Under the pieces are notes generated by a model. The model saw nothing but the letters and a program-made list of their open reading frames with translations, was not told where the DNA came from and did no database searches. From Streptomyces roseirectus (lineage in GTDB: Bacteria > Actinomycetota > Actinomycetes > Streptomycetales > Streptomycetaceae), in contig NZ_CP060828.1 of assembly GCF_014489635.1 (NCBI RefSeq), positions 5,698,501 to 5,762,500 on the forward strand: a stretch of 64,000 nucleotides of DNA, given 5' to 3'. Below are positions 1 through 8,600 of the stretch, one piece after another; positions within the stretch are counted from its first letter, which is position 1; every line of letters starts with the position of its first letter. Both the position numbers and the translations under genes were made by a program.

Positions 1-118
1 CATGACCCACCAACGTGCGTCCGCACAACTCATGCAGGACCTTCGGTGTGGCCGACTTCATACGGGTGCCCTCACCCGCTGCGAGAACGACGACGGCTGC
101 CGGGCGGATGGCGCTCAC
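1..118 (-). CDS. glmU: GlmU, bifunctional UDP-GlcNAc pyrophosphorylase/GlcN-1-P acetyltransferase (N-terminus only)
   Basis: Only the first 39 codons lie in the window; the gene runs off the left edge. The peptide begins [20 protein letters not shown] and continues with KS-x-x-PKVLHEL. That is the uridylyltransferase nucleotide-binding loop (LAAGxGTRM...PKVLH) that opens every GlmU. The family makes UDP-N-acetylglucosamine for peptidoglycan in the cytoplasm. The start is a GTG at 116-118, with a GAAGGG-like ribosome site about a dozen bases upstream. A tRNA gene and its terminator lie just upstream on the same strand, so glmU probably has its own promoter between 119 and 190. Confidence 0.93.
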   Translation of the reverse strand, partial: MSAIRPAAVVVLAAGEGTRMKSATPKVLHELCGRTLVGH

Positions 119-192
119 GGAGTTGCCCTTCGGCTTTGTGTGGGTGGGGACACCCGAAGGATACCGGGGCGTTTCTCGGAGGACATGAGAGC

Positions 193-224
193 GGGTCCTG
201 ACCGGACTTTGCCGGTCAGGACCC
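193..224 (-). terminator. Perfect 13-bp hairpin downstream of tRNA-Gln
   Basis: GGGTCCTGACCGG at 193-205 pairs perfectly with its complement at 212-224 around a 6-base loop. It sits 11 bases beyond the tRNA 3' end and ahead of glmU, as expected for the tRNA transcript terminator. There is no long T-run, which is common in Streptomyces. Confidence 0.75.
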
Positions 225-234
225 GAACTTCGTG

Positions 235-306
235 CTCCGCCGCCAGGACTCGAACCCGGACATAGGACACCAAAAGACCCAGTGCTGCCACTTACACCAC
301 GGCGGA
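235..306 (-). tRNA. tRNA-Gln (anticodon UUG)
   Basis: Read on the minus strand, TCCGCCG (5' acceptor) pairs perfectly with CGGCGGA, and the discriminator base is G. The T-arm has the canonical GTTCGAGT core with stem CCGGG/CCTGG. The anticodon loop is TTTTGGT, giving anticodon TTG. Length is 72 nt without an encoded complete CCA. The anticodon stem GGGTC/GTCCT contains a U-U opposition at pair 30-40, so it has one non-Watson-Crick pair; the other four positions pair (one as G-U). Confidence 0.93.
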
Positions 307-325
307 TGGCATATCGGTCAGGAGG

Positions 326-1195
326 CTAAAGGCCGCGCGACCGAACGCCTTCTACTATGCCGTACCACCAGCCCTCGATGCGACGGTACAACTCAGTTCC
401 GCTGCGAACGTCGATGCGAAGGCAGCCGTGGTAGCCCTCGTCGATGTTCTTGCGGTTCGTGCTCGGGATGTGCTTCTTGAGGGTCGTCTTCAGGAATGTG
501 GTCCGCTCGACGCCCACGTGGTCCGCCCAGAACTGCTCGGCGCGCGCTACGTCAGCGGTCTCGTGGATGTGGACCGCGAACCTGAGGTGTTCTGGTTCGA
601 CGGCCAGGAGTGCGAGCCAGTCCAGGAAGACCGTGATCATGTCGGGATCGCTGTTGATGAAGGTCACCCGCTCCCGACGCGCGTACGGCTTGCTCTTCGA
701 GCCCTCGGCCCAGTAGAGCCCCGCGCCCAGGAGGAACAGCTCGCGGTCGGTGAGTTGGCCGACCTCCTGTGCTGCCGACTGCTTGGTGCGCTGCCGCTCC
801 TCGTCCCGAAGTCGCAGTTTCGCCTCCCAGCCGCGTTTGGCGATCGCCGATGACTCTTCATGGGTTCGCTTCTTGTGTTCCGGCTTCGGCAGGTCCCGTA
901 CCCACAGGGATATCGAGCTCTTCGAGCAGCCCAGCTCCACCTGGATCTGGTCGTAGGTCCAGCCCTGGAGGCGGAGTTCGCGGGCCCTGGCCTTGAGGTC
1001 GTCCTTCGCGTTGGGGCGCTTGGTCCACTCCGGGGCGGGCTCGCCGTCGAGGAGGCGGTTGAGGAGGTCGTTGTTGTCGACGTGGAGACGGTCGCGGATC
1101 TGACGTCGGCTGAGCCCGGAGCGGCGTAGGGCCACGGCTTGGGTGCGCAGTCCCTCGAAGTCGGCGTATTTGCCGGGTGCATGTGCCATAGGCAT
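326..1195 (-). CDS. Double-HTH protein with LAGLIDADG-like C-terminal domain
   Basis: The 289-residue protein opens with two helix-turn-helix segments (about residues 17-40, LRRSGLSRRQIRDRL, and 66-100, LRLQGWTYDQIQVELG...SSISLWV). A basic linker follows, then a C-terminal domain (about 151-289) starting LLGAGLYWAEGSK with FINSDPDM after it. That spacing and the acidic residue of GLYWAEG recall the first helix and beta-sheet of LAGLIDADG homing-endonuclease folds. DNA binding is well supported; cleavage is only inferred. The gene ends 20 bp upstream of the tRNA-Gln 5' end on the same strand. Starts at 1195 or 1189 are both possible; neither has a good Shine-Dalgarno sequence. Alternative: a recombination regulator without nuclease activity. 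Confidence 0.75.
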   Translation of the reverse strand: MPMAHAPGKYADFEGLRTQAVALRRSGLSRRQIRDRLHVDNNDLLNRLLDGEPAPEWTKRPNAKDDLKARARELRLQGWTYDQIQVELGCSKSSISLWVRDLPKPEHKKRTHEESSAIAKRGWEAKLRLRDEERQRTKQSAAQEVGQLTDRELFLLGAGLYWAEGSKSKPYARRERVTFINSDPDMITVFLDWLALLAVEPEHLRFAVHIHETADVARAEQFWADHVGVERTTFLKTTLKKHIPSTNRKNIDEGYHGCLRIDVRSGTELYRRIEGWWYGIVEGVRSRGL

Positions 1196-1333
1196 AGCGT
1201 GCAGTTGGGGCCGTGGATTCGGGAGGGGAACAGGAATAGTTCACCTGTTCGAATGAGCGGGGCGAGGGCGTTGTCGGGTGTCCGTGCGGAAAGTTTCCGG
1301 AAAACGGGGTGGGGGCGCCCGTAGGCTGGAGGC

Positions 1334-2671
1334 ATGACCAGGACGGGGGAAGAGGTGGCCGCGGGCCGGGGAGGGCCGTGGTGGTGGGAGCGGTGGCGGG
1401 GGGCGGCGCTGGATCTGGGGCTGGGGTTCGCCTCGGCGGTGGAGTGCGGTGTCGAGGGGACGAAGTTCGCCAGGGACGCGGGGATCCCGCTGTGGGCGGG
1501 CGTCGTGTTCGGCGTGCTCGCCGGAAGCGTGCTGGTGGTGCGGCACAAGTGGCCGATCGCCGTGGTGCTGGTGGCGATCGCGATCACGCCGGCGCAGATG
1601 GGTTTTCTGATGGGGTTGGTGGGGCTGTATACCTTGGCCGCCACCGAGCTGCCCCGGCGGATCATCGGCTCGCTGGCGGGGATGTCGCTGGTGGGGATGC
1701 TCGTCGTGACGTTCGTGCGGCTGAAGCAGGGCCCGGCCACGGGCGCGAATCTGAACGTGGGCGACTGGGCCGTCCCCGTCGTGTCGATCGCGGCTGCGCT
1801 GGGCGTGACCGCGCCGCCGGTGCTGCTGGGGCTGTACGTGGGGGCGCGGCGGCGGTTGATGGAGAGTCTGCGGGAGCGGGCGGACAGTCTGGAGCGGGAG
1901 TTGCAGTTGCTCGCGGAGCGGGCTGAGGAGCGGGCGGAGTGGGCGCGGGGTGAGGAGCGGACGCGGATCGCGCGGGAGATGCACGACGTGGTGGCGCACC
2001 GGGTGAGCCTGATGGTCGTCCACGCGGCGGCGCTCCAGGCGGTGGCGCGGAAGGATCCGGAGAAGGCGGTCCGCAACGCGGCGCTGGTCGGGGACATGGG
2101 GCGGCAGGCGTTGACAGAGTTGCGGGAGATGCTGGGGGTGCTGCGCAGCGGGGGTGAGCGGACGGGAGCGATGGGGGCGGCGGGAGTCACGGGAGCGGCC
2201 GGGGCGCCGCCGTTGGCCGCTGTCTCGGCTGCGGCTGCCGCTGCCGCGTCTCGTGCGGTGGAGGAGGGGGAGGGGCCGTGTCTGGCGGATGTCGAGGAGT
2301 TGGTGGGGCAGTCGGCGGCGGCCGGGATGGTTGTCGCGCTGTCGGTGGACGGGGAGGTGCGGACGTATCTCGCCGAGATCGAGCAGACGGCGTTCCGGGT
2401 GGTGCAGGAGGCGTTGACCAACGTGCACAAGCATGCGGCGGGGGCGAAGACGTACGTCCGGCTCGCGCATCGTGCGGAGGAGATCGCGATGCAGGTGGAG
2501 AACGAGCCGCCGCCGGAGGTGTTGTCGGCGGGGGCCGCGCGGTTGCCGTCCGGCGGGAACGGGCTGGTGGGGATGCGGGAGCGGGTCGTCGCGCTGGGCG
2601 GGGTGTTCGTGTCGGGGCCGACGGAGGCGGGCGGGTTCCGGGTGTCGGCGGTGATTCCGCTGCGGGGGTGA
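1334..2671 (+). CDS. Orphan sensor histidine kinase (HisKA_3 / NarX-DesK class)
   Basis: The 445-residue protein has about five hydrophobic segments (residues 35-175), a coiled-coil stretch rich in E and R, then the dimerisation/phosphoacceptor motif REMHDVVAHRVSLMV with His217. A C-terminal HATPase_c domain carries the GNGLVGMRERV G-box. A low-complexity Ala/Gly insert (about 277-312) sits between the two catalytic parts. The kinase would phosphorylate a LuxR/NarL-type response regulator, but none is encoded next to it, so its partner is unknown. The ribosome site GGAGG is only one base from the chosen ATG; an in-frame GTG 21 bases downstream, following GGGGGAAGAG, is an alternative. A strong terminator follows at 2783. 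Confidence 0.9.
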   Translation: MTRTGEEVAAGRGGPWWWERWRGAALDLGLGFASAVECGVEGTKFARDAGIPLWAGVVFGVLAGSVLVVRHKWPIAVVLVAIAITPAQMGFLMGLVGLYTLAATELPRRIIGSLAGMSLVGMLVVTFVRLKQGPATGANLNVGDWAVPVVSIAAALGVTAPPVLLGLYVGARRRLMESLRERADSLERELQLLAERAEERAEWARGEERTRIAREMHDVVAHRVSLMVVHAAALQAVARKDPEKAVRNAALVGDMGRQALTELREMLGVLRSGGERTGAMGAAGVTGAAGAPPLAAVSAAAAAAASRAVEEGEGPCLADVEELVGQSAAAGMVVALSVDGEVRTYLAEIEQTAFRVVQEALTNVHKHAAGAKTYVRLAHRAEEIAMQVENEPPPEVLSAGAARLPSGGNGLVGMRERVVALGGVFVSGPTEAGGFRVSAVIPLRG

Positions 2672-2782
2672 GGGTGGTGGGGCGCGGAGGGAGGGCGGTG
2701 GAGTGAGGGGGTGAGGGGTGTCGGGTCGATGGGGGGCTCCTTCGCCTGGTTTCCGCTTGTACCCCTTCATCGCTTCGGGCCC

Positions 2783-2815
2783 CTCGCCCGGTTCACGGCT
2801 CCGGCGAGTTTTTTT
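2783..2815 (+). terminator. Rho-independent terminator after the histidine kinase
   Basis: CTCGCCCGG (2783-2791) pairs with CCGGCGAG (2801-2808) with one bulged C, and is followed by seven T residues (2809-2815). It separates the kinase from the convergent SUKH-3 gene. Confidence 0.8.
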
Positions 2816-2822
2816 GGGCCGT

Positions 2823-3323
2823 TCAGGACGCCGTCGTCAGGCGGGTCGGGGTGGTGCCCGATATGAGGGCGGCGAGGGCCTGGTCGATGGTGGGGCCGAG
2901 GTACCAGTCGCCGGTGTGGTCGAGGGCATAGACGCGGCCGGTGGTGTCGATGGCGAGGAGGGAGTGGGTGGCGGGTTCGGCGCCGAGGGGGCTGAGGTCG
3001 GTGGAGAGGGCGCGGCCGAGGTCGGAGAGGGTGCGGGCCTGGTGGAGGCCGTGGAGGGGGTCGAGGTGGAAGACGGCGGGGGCGATCTGACGGCCGGGCC
3101 CGGTGGGTGTGATGTGCAGGCCGCCGAACTCGGCCCATGCCTCGACCGCGGCGGGGAAGACGGCGTGCCGGTGGCCGGCGGGGGACGTGTGTTCGCGGAG
3201 GGCGTCCGCCCAGAACTCGGCCTGTTTGATGTCCCAGCGGCCCGGCAGCCAGCCCGCAGAGCGCAGGGCGGCGTCGATGGGGACGGGGAAGCGGGTGGTG
3301 GAGGTGCGGTCGGTGTGGTGCAT
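2823..3323 (-). CDS. SUKH-3 family immunity-type protein
   Basis: The chosen start (MHHTDRTSTTRF) gives 166 residues, the usual size for SUKH-3 proteins. Recognisable features are the AGWLPGRWD opening, AVEAWAEFGGLHI in the middle, a PAVFHLDP strand, and the C-terminal LDHTGDWYLGPTIDQAL block. SUKH domains are widespread immunity proteins that neutralise nuclease and deaminase toxins in cis. It lies 260 bp downstream of a YwqJ-type deaminase gene on the same strand, the typical toxin-then-immunity order. An open frame continues upstream of the start, but that extension is Pro/Arg-rich and not family-like. The specific toxin it blocks is inferred from position only. Confidence 0.85.
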   Translation of the reverse strand: MHHTDRTSTTRFPVPIDAALRSAGWLPGRWDIKQAEFWADALREHTSPAGHRHAVFPAAVEAWAEFGGLHITPTGPGRQIAPAVFHLDPLHGLHQARTLSDLGRALSTDLSPLGAEPATHSLLAIDTTGRVYALDHTGDWYLGPTIDQALAALISGTTPTRLTTAS

Positions 3324-3582
3324 CTGCCGTTCGTTCGTCGAGGTCAGGGCGGTAGTGCGGGAGGCTCGGGGGTGTGGGGCGGGTGGGGCCGGGGTGATCC
3401 GTGGGCCAACGGATGGTGACGGGGTCTGATCTTTGTGACGCCGTCGTCCGGTGGTCGGTTCTGCGGCCGGTCCGTGTGCCTTTGTTCGGACGGCGCCCGC
3501 GCGCTCGCGTACGCGTGCGTGACGGTCCGCGTCCTCGGACCGGCGCTCGCCCTCACTGGCGCCCGCCTTCACCGTCGTCCGG

Positions 3583-4215
3583 CTACTCCTCGGACGTTTC
3601 GACCACCCGGATGCCGAAGTGGGAGGTGAGGGCGGTGCAGGCGCGGCAGGGGGGTGCGAAGGTGCCGTGGAGGGGGTCGCCGTCCTCGCGGATGTGGCGG
3701 GTGGTGAGTTTGGACTGCTTGAGCGCCTTGCGGGCCTCGCCGTTGGTCATGGGTTTGCGGGCGGCGCGGCGGCTGCGCGCGGCGTCGGCGGCGGCGATGT
3801 GGCGGGAGATGAGGAGCGCTTCGGCGCAGCGGCCGGTGAAGCGGTCGCGGCGGTCGCTGGGGAGCGTGTCGAGGAAGTCCTGGACGAGGTGGTGGAGCGG
3901 GGGCGGCTGGTCGCCGCGGGCGGCGGTGCCGGTGAGGGTGGCGCCGCGTACGGAGAGCGCGGCGGCGACGGTGGGGAGTATGCCGTCGCGGCGGTGGCGG
4001 AGCGCGGGCGCGTGGGGGGTGTCGGCGGACCAGCCGATGCGGGGGTCGCCGCCCGCGCGCGGGTCGGTGTTCGGGGGGTGGTCGCCGGGGGCGGTTCTGT
4101 GGGGTGGCGGGACCTGGGGCGTGTGGGGTGGTCTGTGGGCGCCGGGTGACGCTGGGTGAGCGGTGGCGTCGGCGGTGCGGTCCGTGCCGTGCGGTCCTGT
4201 CTGCGTCGCGTTCAT
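3583..4215 (-). CDS. YwqJ-related putative deaminase
   Basis: The protein is 210 residues from the ATG at 4215, which is preceded by a strong GGGGAGGGAAAG ribosome site. The first ~75 residues are Pro/His/Thr-rich and probably disordered. The C-terminal half holds the deaminase-like pattern: RCAEALLISRH (Cys130-Ala-Glu132, in place of the usual H-A-E) and, after a charged stretch, PPCRACTAL (Cys190-x-x-Cys193). Together these could supply the zinc ligands and catalytic glutamate. YwqJ-type deaminases act as polymorphic toxins on nucleic acids or nucleotides. The SUKH-3 gene downstream is the likely immunity partner. No secretion signal is seen; activity is inferred from motifs. Confidence 0.75.
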   Translation of the reverse strand: MNATQTGPHGTDRTADATAHPASPGAHRPPHTPQVPPPHRTAPGDHPPNTDPRAGGDPRIGWSADTPHAPALRHRRDGILPTVAAALSVRGATLTGTAARGDQPPPLHHLVQDFLDTLPSDRRDRFTGRCAEALLISRHIAAADAARSRRAARKPMTNGEARKALKQSKLTTRHIREDGDPLHGTFAPPCRACTALTSHFGIRVVETSEE

Positions 4216-4321
4216 GATCGTCTTTCCCTCCCCGGGCATCCCCCCGGAGGACACAGGGTGCCAAATGGCGTGGCCTGTGCGGAAGCTGGGGCGTGGCGAC
4301 ACGCCCGGGGCGGGCCGGGCT

Positions 4322-4348
4322 GTCACCAGAAGGTGACGGCTGGTCACC
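4322..4348. promoter_or_regulatory. Operator-like cluster of GTCACC half-sites
   Basis: Three alternating half-sites (GTCACC at 4322, GGTGAC at 4332, GGTCACC at 4342) form two overlapping perfect inverted repeats with 4-bp spacers. They lie between the divergent deaminase and nuclease-SUKH genes, where one dimeric regulator could control both. The regulator is not identified. The spacing does not fit the Streptomyces Crp consensus. Confidence 0.5.
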
Positions 4349-4355
4349 GTACTGG

Positions 4356-4518
4356 AGAGCCTGTGTCACATCCCCGGCCGGGCGCACGTCGTCTGGCACG
4401 CGCGCTCGCGGCGTTGCCGAACCGCCCACGTGGCTCCGCCACGCGGACGCTCCGGCGCCTTGCGATCGCACGCACCAGACGACGTGCGCTATCCGACCGG
4501 GGATGTGACACAGGCTCT
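4356..4518. repeat. 163-bp imperfect palindrome (MITE/REP-like element)
   Basis: The outer arms 4356-4396 and 4475-4518 are near-identical inverted copies (GAGCCTGTGTCACATCCCCG outward, GCGCACGTCGTCTGG inward), differing by a 3-bp gap and one substitution. Similarity continues inward to a central hairpin, CGTGGC-TCC-GCCACG (4429-4443). The element is centred near 4436, so the whole segment is one large folded palindrome. There is no ORF or transposase. It fits a small non-autonomous transposable or REP-like element in the divergent intergenic region. No clear target-site duplication was found at its ends. Confidence 0.8.
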
Positions 4519-4703
4519 GAGGGGGACGAAGTGGAGGGCCGGTGACCCGTCCGGGCGTACCGCATAGGCTGTCGGCACCGTGGGTGCGCGACGGACGTGT
4601 GCCGGGAAGCGGTGGAGACAGTCGGATACGGGGCGTGTCGGGCGGGGCCGGGAAGCGGAACCGCCGGCGGGCGCCGTACAGAGCGCCGCAGGGGGCAACC
4701 GCC

Positions 4704-5684
4704 ATGACGACAGGTCGGCTCGGGCAGACCGCGCCGCCGAACGCGGCTTACGCCGGGCAGGTCGTGCACTTTCCGGACCCGGTCCGGGCGGGCCGTCACC
4801 CCAGAGGTGTACGGGTCGACGAGCGCGGCTACCCCGACTTCTCGCCGTACGCGCGCGCGGTGGCGGAGATCGCCGATCCCCCGGAGGGGTTCGGGGTCGA
4901 CGAACTACGTCTTACGGACTACGTGTCGGCGAACGCGGCGCAGTCGGCGTCCGGGCACGCGCTGTGGGACACGGTCTCGCCGGTCGCGACGCCGCACGGC
5001 TGGACGTGGCACCACGTCGCCGGGACGCGCCGGCTCGAACTGATACCCGTGGAGGTGAAGGCGCTGCTGCGCCACCACGGGGGGATCTCGACGGCCCGGG
5101 TCGATCACGCGAAGCGGGGGACGCGGCCGCTCCAGGAGACGCGGCCCGCGCACTTCCGGCTGCCGAAGTCGGGGGTCGCGGTGACCGAGTCGCAGGTGCA
5201 GGGGGTCGAGGAGGATCTCGGCTACCGGCTGCCGGGCGCCTATCGGACGTTCCTGAAGGCGGCGGGCGGGTGCGCGCCCGTCGGGGCCGCGCTGGACGCC
5301 GAGTTGGGGCTCCTCGTCGACCAGCCGTTCTTCACGGTCCGCGACGAGGCCGCCGTCAACGACCTCGTGTACGTCAACAAGTGCCTGCGTGACCATCTCA
5401 CCAAGGACTACCTGGGTGTCGGGTTCGTGCAGGGCGGGCTGCTCGCCGTCAAGGTCAAGGGCGAACGGCTCGGTTCGGTGTGGTTCTGCGCGTACGACGA
5501 CGTCCGTGACGCCGATCCCTCCTGGACGCCGGCCCAGCGCGTGGAGCGGCTGCTGCTGCCCTGCGGCGACGACTTCGACGCGTTCTTGTCCCGACTCGCC
5601 GGTGATCCGCCGGAGTTGGAGACGGTGGCCGACCTGATGGTGGACGGCGGGTTCACGCGCGTCGTTCCGGTTGCTGGGGAGTGA
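4704..5684 (+). CDS. HNH/EndoVII (LHH-like) nuclease domain fused to SUKH-1 (SMI1/KNR4) domain
   Basis: The protein has 326 residues from ATG 4704 (GGGGGC upstream). Residues 35-130 resemble HNH/Endonuclease VII toxins of the LHH class: RGYPDFSPYA, then GHALWDTV, GWTWHHVAG (His103-His104), LELIPVEVKALLRHHGGIS (His124-His125). From about 158 a SUKH-1/SMI1-KNR4 fold begins (VTESQVQGVEEDLGYRLPGAY, FLKAAGG) and continues to about residue 315. A nuclease toxin joined to an immunity-type domain in one chain suggests a self-inhibited or evolutionarily fused pair, or a protein neutralising related toxins with a decoy domain. It overlaps the next ORF's possible GTG start, so the two are probably co-transcribed. 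No signal peptide is visible. Confidence 0.85.
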   Translation: MTTGRLGQTAPPNAAYAGQVVHFPDPVRAGRHPRGVRVDERGYPDFSPYARAVAEIADPPEGFGVDELRLTDYVSANAAQSASGHALWDTVSPVATPHGWTWHHVAGTRRLELIPVEVKALLRHHGGISTARVDHAKRGTRPLQETRPAHFRLPKSGVAVTESQVQGVEEDLGYRLPGAYRTFLKAAGGCAPVGAALDAELGLLVDQPFFTVRDEAAVNDLVYVNKCLRDHLTKDYLGVGFVQGGLLAVKVKGERLGSVWFCAYDDVRDADPSWTPAQRVERLLLPCGDDFDAFLSRLAGDPPELETVADLMVDGGFTRVVPVAGE

Positions 5685-5692
5685 TCCGCACG

Positions 5693-8600
5693 ATGGTGAC
5701 GTTCGCGCAGGCGCAGGAGCGCGCGGAGGAGTGGGTCAACGGGGACGTGCCCGTCTACCAGCATCGCGAGGTGCGCGTACGGGAGTTCGGCCTCGGGTTC
5801 GTCGTCTGGGCGGAGGACCGGGCGGAGGGGCCCCGTGGCGACGGCGGTGCTCAGCGGCTCGTCATCGCCCGTGACAGCGGCGAGGCCACGCTGTGGCCCG
5901 CGCTGCCCGTCGGCGAGGTGATCCGCCGGTACGAGGAGCGGTACGGGGGTGAGGCGGGGGTCGTCGCCGACGCGGTGCCGGCTGCCGCCGCGCGCGTCGA
6001 TCTCAACCAGACGTCTTTCCTCCTGACGCCGCCGGAGTGGCTACAGGACGCGGCGGACAAGCTGGGCATCGGGGACGGGGCTCAGGGGGCGGAGTCAACT
6101 CCGGCGCCGGGGGCGGGTGTTGGCGGTGGCGCTGGGGCGCCGGGTGCCGCGTCCGGCGGGCCGGGTTCTGGTGCGGGCGCTGCTGCCGGAGGGTCGGGGG
6201 CTGCTGCTGCCGGGCCTGGTGCGGGTGGCGTTCCTTCCGGGCCGGGTGGCGGTGGCGGTGCTGGTGCTGGTTCGGCTGCGGTGCCGGGTGGCGGGACGGC
6301 TGCGGGGGCCGGGGCCCCTGGGGCTGCGGGTGTTCCCGCCGGGGCGACTCCCTGGGCCGGGACCGACACCAACGGCGACGGCGGTGAGGACCGGTCCGTT
6401 CCGCTGCCGGCGACCGTGTTCGCCCCGCCGCTGAGCGACCCGAACGAGCGGCGTGGGCCCGGGGTTCCGGCCGACGCCAAGACCGAGTTGATGTCCGGGG
6501 GGAGCCAACTGCCGCCCACGGCCATCGCGCCCGCGCTGGACGGCACGGTCGGTGGAGCGCAGGGTGCCGGGGGTGGGCCTGCGGGAGGTTCGGCGTACGG
6601 GTATCCGCAGGGCGGCGGTCCGGGTGGGCCCGGAGCGGGTGGGCCGGGTGTCGGTCAAGGCGCCGGTGGCTCCAACTCGGCTGCGCCGGGTGGGGTTCAG
6701 GGGCCTGGCGGCCCCAACTCGGCTGTACCCGGCGGGGTTCAAGGGCCCGGCGATCCCAACTCGGCTGTGCCGGGCGGGGCTCAGGGACCTGGCGGGTTTG
6801 ACTCTGCTGCGCCGGGCGGGACTCAAGGGCCTGGTGGCTTCAACGCGTCCGCGCCCGGTGGGGCTCAGGCGCCCGGCGGCCCCAACTCGCCGGTGGCGGG
6901 CGGGGGGCAGGGGTCTGCTGTCCCCAACTCGGCTGCTCCTGGCGGGGTTCAGGCGCCCGGTGGGCCTAACTCGGCTGTGCCGGGCGGGGCTCAAGGGGGC
7001 GGTGCGCTCAGTCCGACGCTGCCCGGTGACGGTCAGGGTGCCGGGGTGGCCGGTCCTGGGGCCGGTGTCGCCGATGCGCCTACCGCTGTCGCGACTCCGG
7101 GACTGGGCATGCCCAACGCCGGTGTGCCCGGCGGGACTTCGCAGGCCGGTGATTCCGCGGGGCGGGGGCTCGCCCCCAACGCCGGGGACATCGCCGACGC
7201 CGCGACCAGCAAGGCCGCGCCGCCTCCGCGCCGACGGGGCGGGGGAACGCCGCCGCCTCCGCCTGGCGCGCCCGGGGTTCCGGGTGCCCGGCCGGGGAAC
7301 GCGCCCGGCCCCATGCCTGGAGGCGCGCCGGACGGTGCCGTCGGGGGAGCCCCGGGTGCCGGTCCCGCCGGTACCCCGGGTGCGCCCGCCGGAGGCTACG
7401 TGCCGACGCAGTTGGTCTCCGCGCTCGGTCCCGACGGACCTGATCTGATCTCCGGCCCCGGCGGAGCCCCGGGCACGCCCCCGCCCGGTGCCCAGCCGCC
7501 CGGCGCGGGCCAATCCGGCGTGACACAGCCCGGCGTCGGCATGCCCGGCGCCGGTCAGATGCCCGGCGCCGTACCCCCGCCCCCGCCGGGCGCCCCCGGC
7601 GTCCCCGGAACGGCCCCCGGCACTCCCGGAGCCCCAGGTACCCCTGGTGCGCCCGGCGCTCCTGGAGCCCCCGGTGCTCCCGGCACCCCGGGCGCCCCCG
7701 GTGCCGTGCACCAGGCCGAGACCATGCTGGCCGCACCCCCGGTCGGCGGACCGGGCGCGCCGCCGCCCCCGCCGGGCGCCCCCGGCGTCCCCGGAGCGGG
7801 CCCGCGTACCCCTAGTACTCCAGGTGGACCGAACACCCCGCCGCACGGCGCCCCGGGCACCCCCGGAACTCCGCCGCACGGCGTCCCGCCGGCCCCCGGT
7901 GCCCCGCCGCACGGCGCCCCGCCCGCTCCCCCCACCCCGCCGGGTGCTCCCGGAGCCGGAGCCCCGTTCCCCGGCGCCCCTGGTGCACCCGGGACACCTC
8001 CCGGCGCGCCCCCGGCCCCGTTCCCGGGCGCCCCCGGCGCGGCCGGTGCCCCGGCGGCGCCTCCCGGCGTGCCCGGAGCCGGCCCCTACTCCGGTACCCC
8101 GATGGTCCCCCAGGGGATGCCCCCGTCGGCCTACGGGTACCCCAACCCGGCGGGCCAGCCGATCGTGGGCCCCGGCTACCAGGCGGTCCTGCGCTACCGC
8201 GCGCAGGACGGCTCGGAGCAGCAGCTCATCCGGCGTTCCGCGCCGGGCACCCCGCACCCGGAGTGGCAGATCTTCCACGAGCTGCGCGGGATGAACGTCC
8301 CGCCGGGCCAAGTGCTGGAGCTGCACACGGAGTTGGAGTCGTGCGAGCTGCCGGGCGCGTACTGCGCGCGGATGATCAGGGAGCAGTGGCCCCAGGCGAG
8401 GATCACGAGCATCGCCCCGTACGGCACGGACCACGCGAGCCGGCAGCAGGGCATGCGGCAACTCCTCGCGCACCAGGGCGAGTTGCACCAGGTCGCCGAC
8501 GGTCCGGCGAGGCCCGCCCCGGTGCGCGCACCGCTCCCGCCGGTGCAACAGGCCCCGGCGATACCGCCGGAGGCGATCGCGCAGGAGCTGGCCGCCGCGT

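Noticed and set aside
1241..2770. Reverse-strand open frame over the histidine kinase
   Set aside because: Arg/Pro-rich shadow of the kinase gene with no domain; the forward frame has full kinase motifs.
4356..4518. Intrinsic terminator for the deaminase or nuclease gene
   Set aside because: It lies upstream of both divergent starts, is far too long and has no U-tract.
6665..7000. CRISPR array
   Set aside because: The 42-bp units are contiguous, in frame and encode a linker; no unique spacers.
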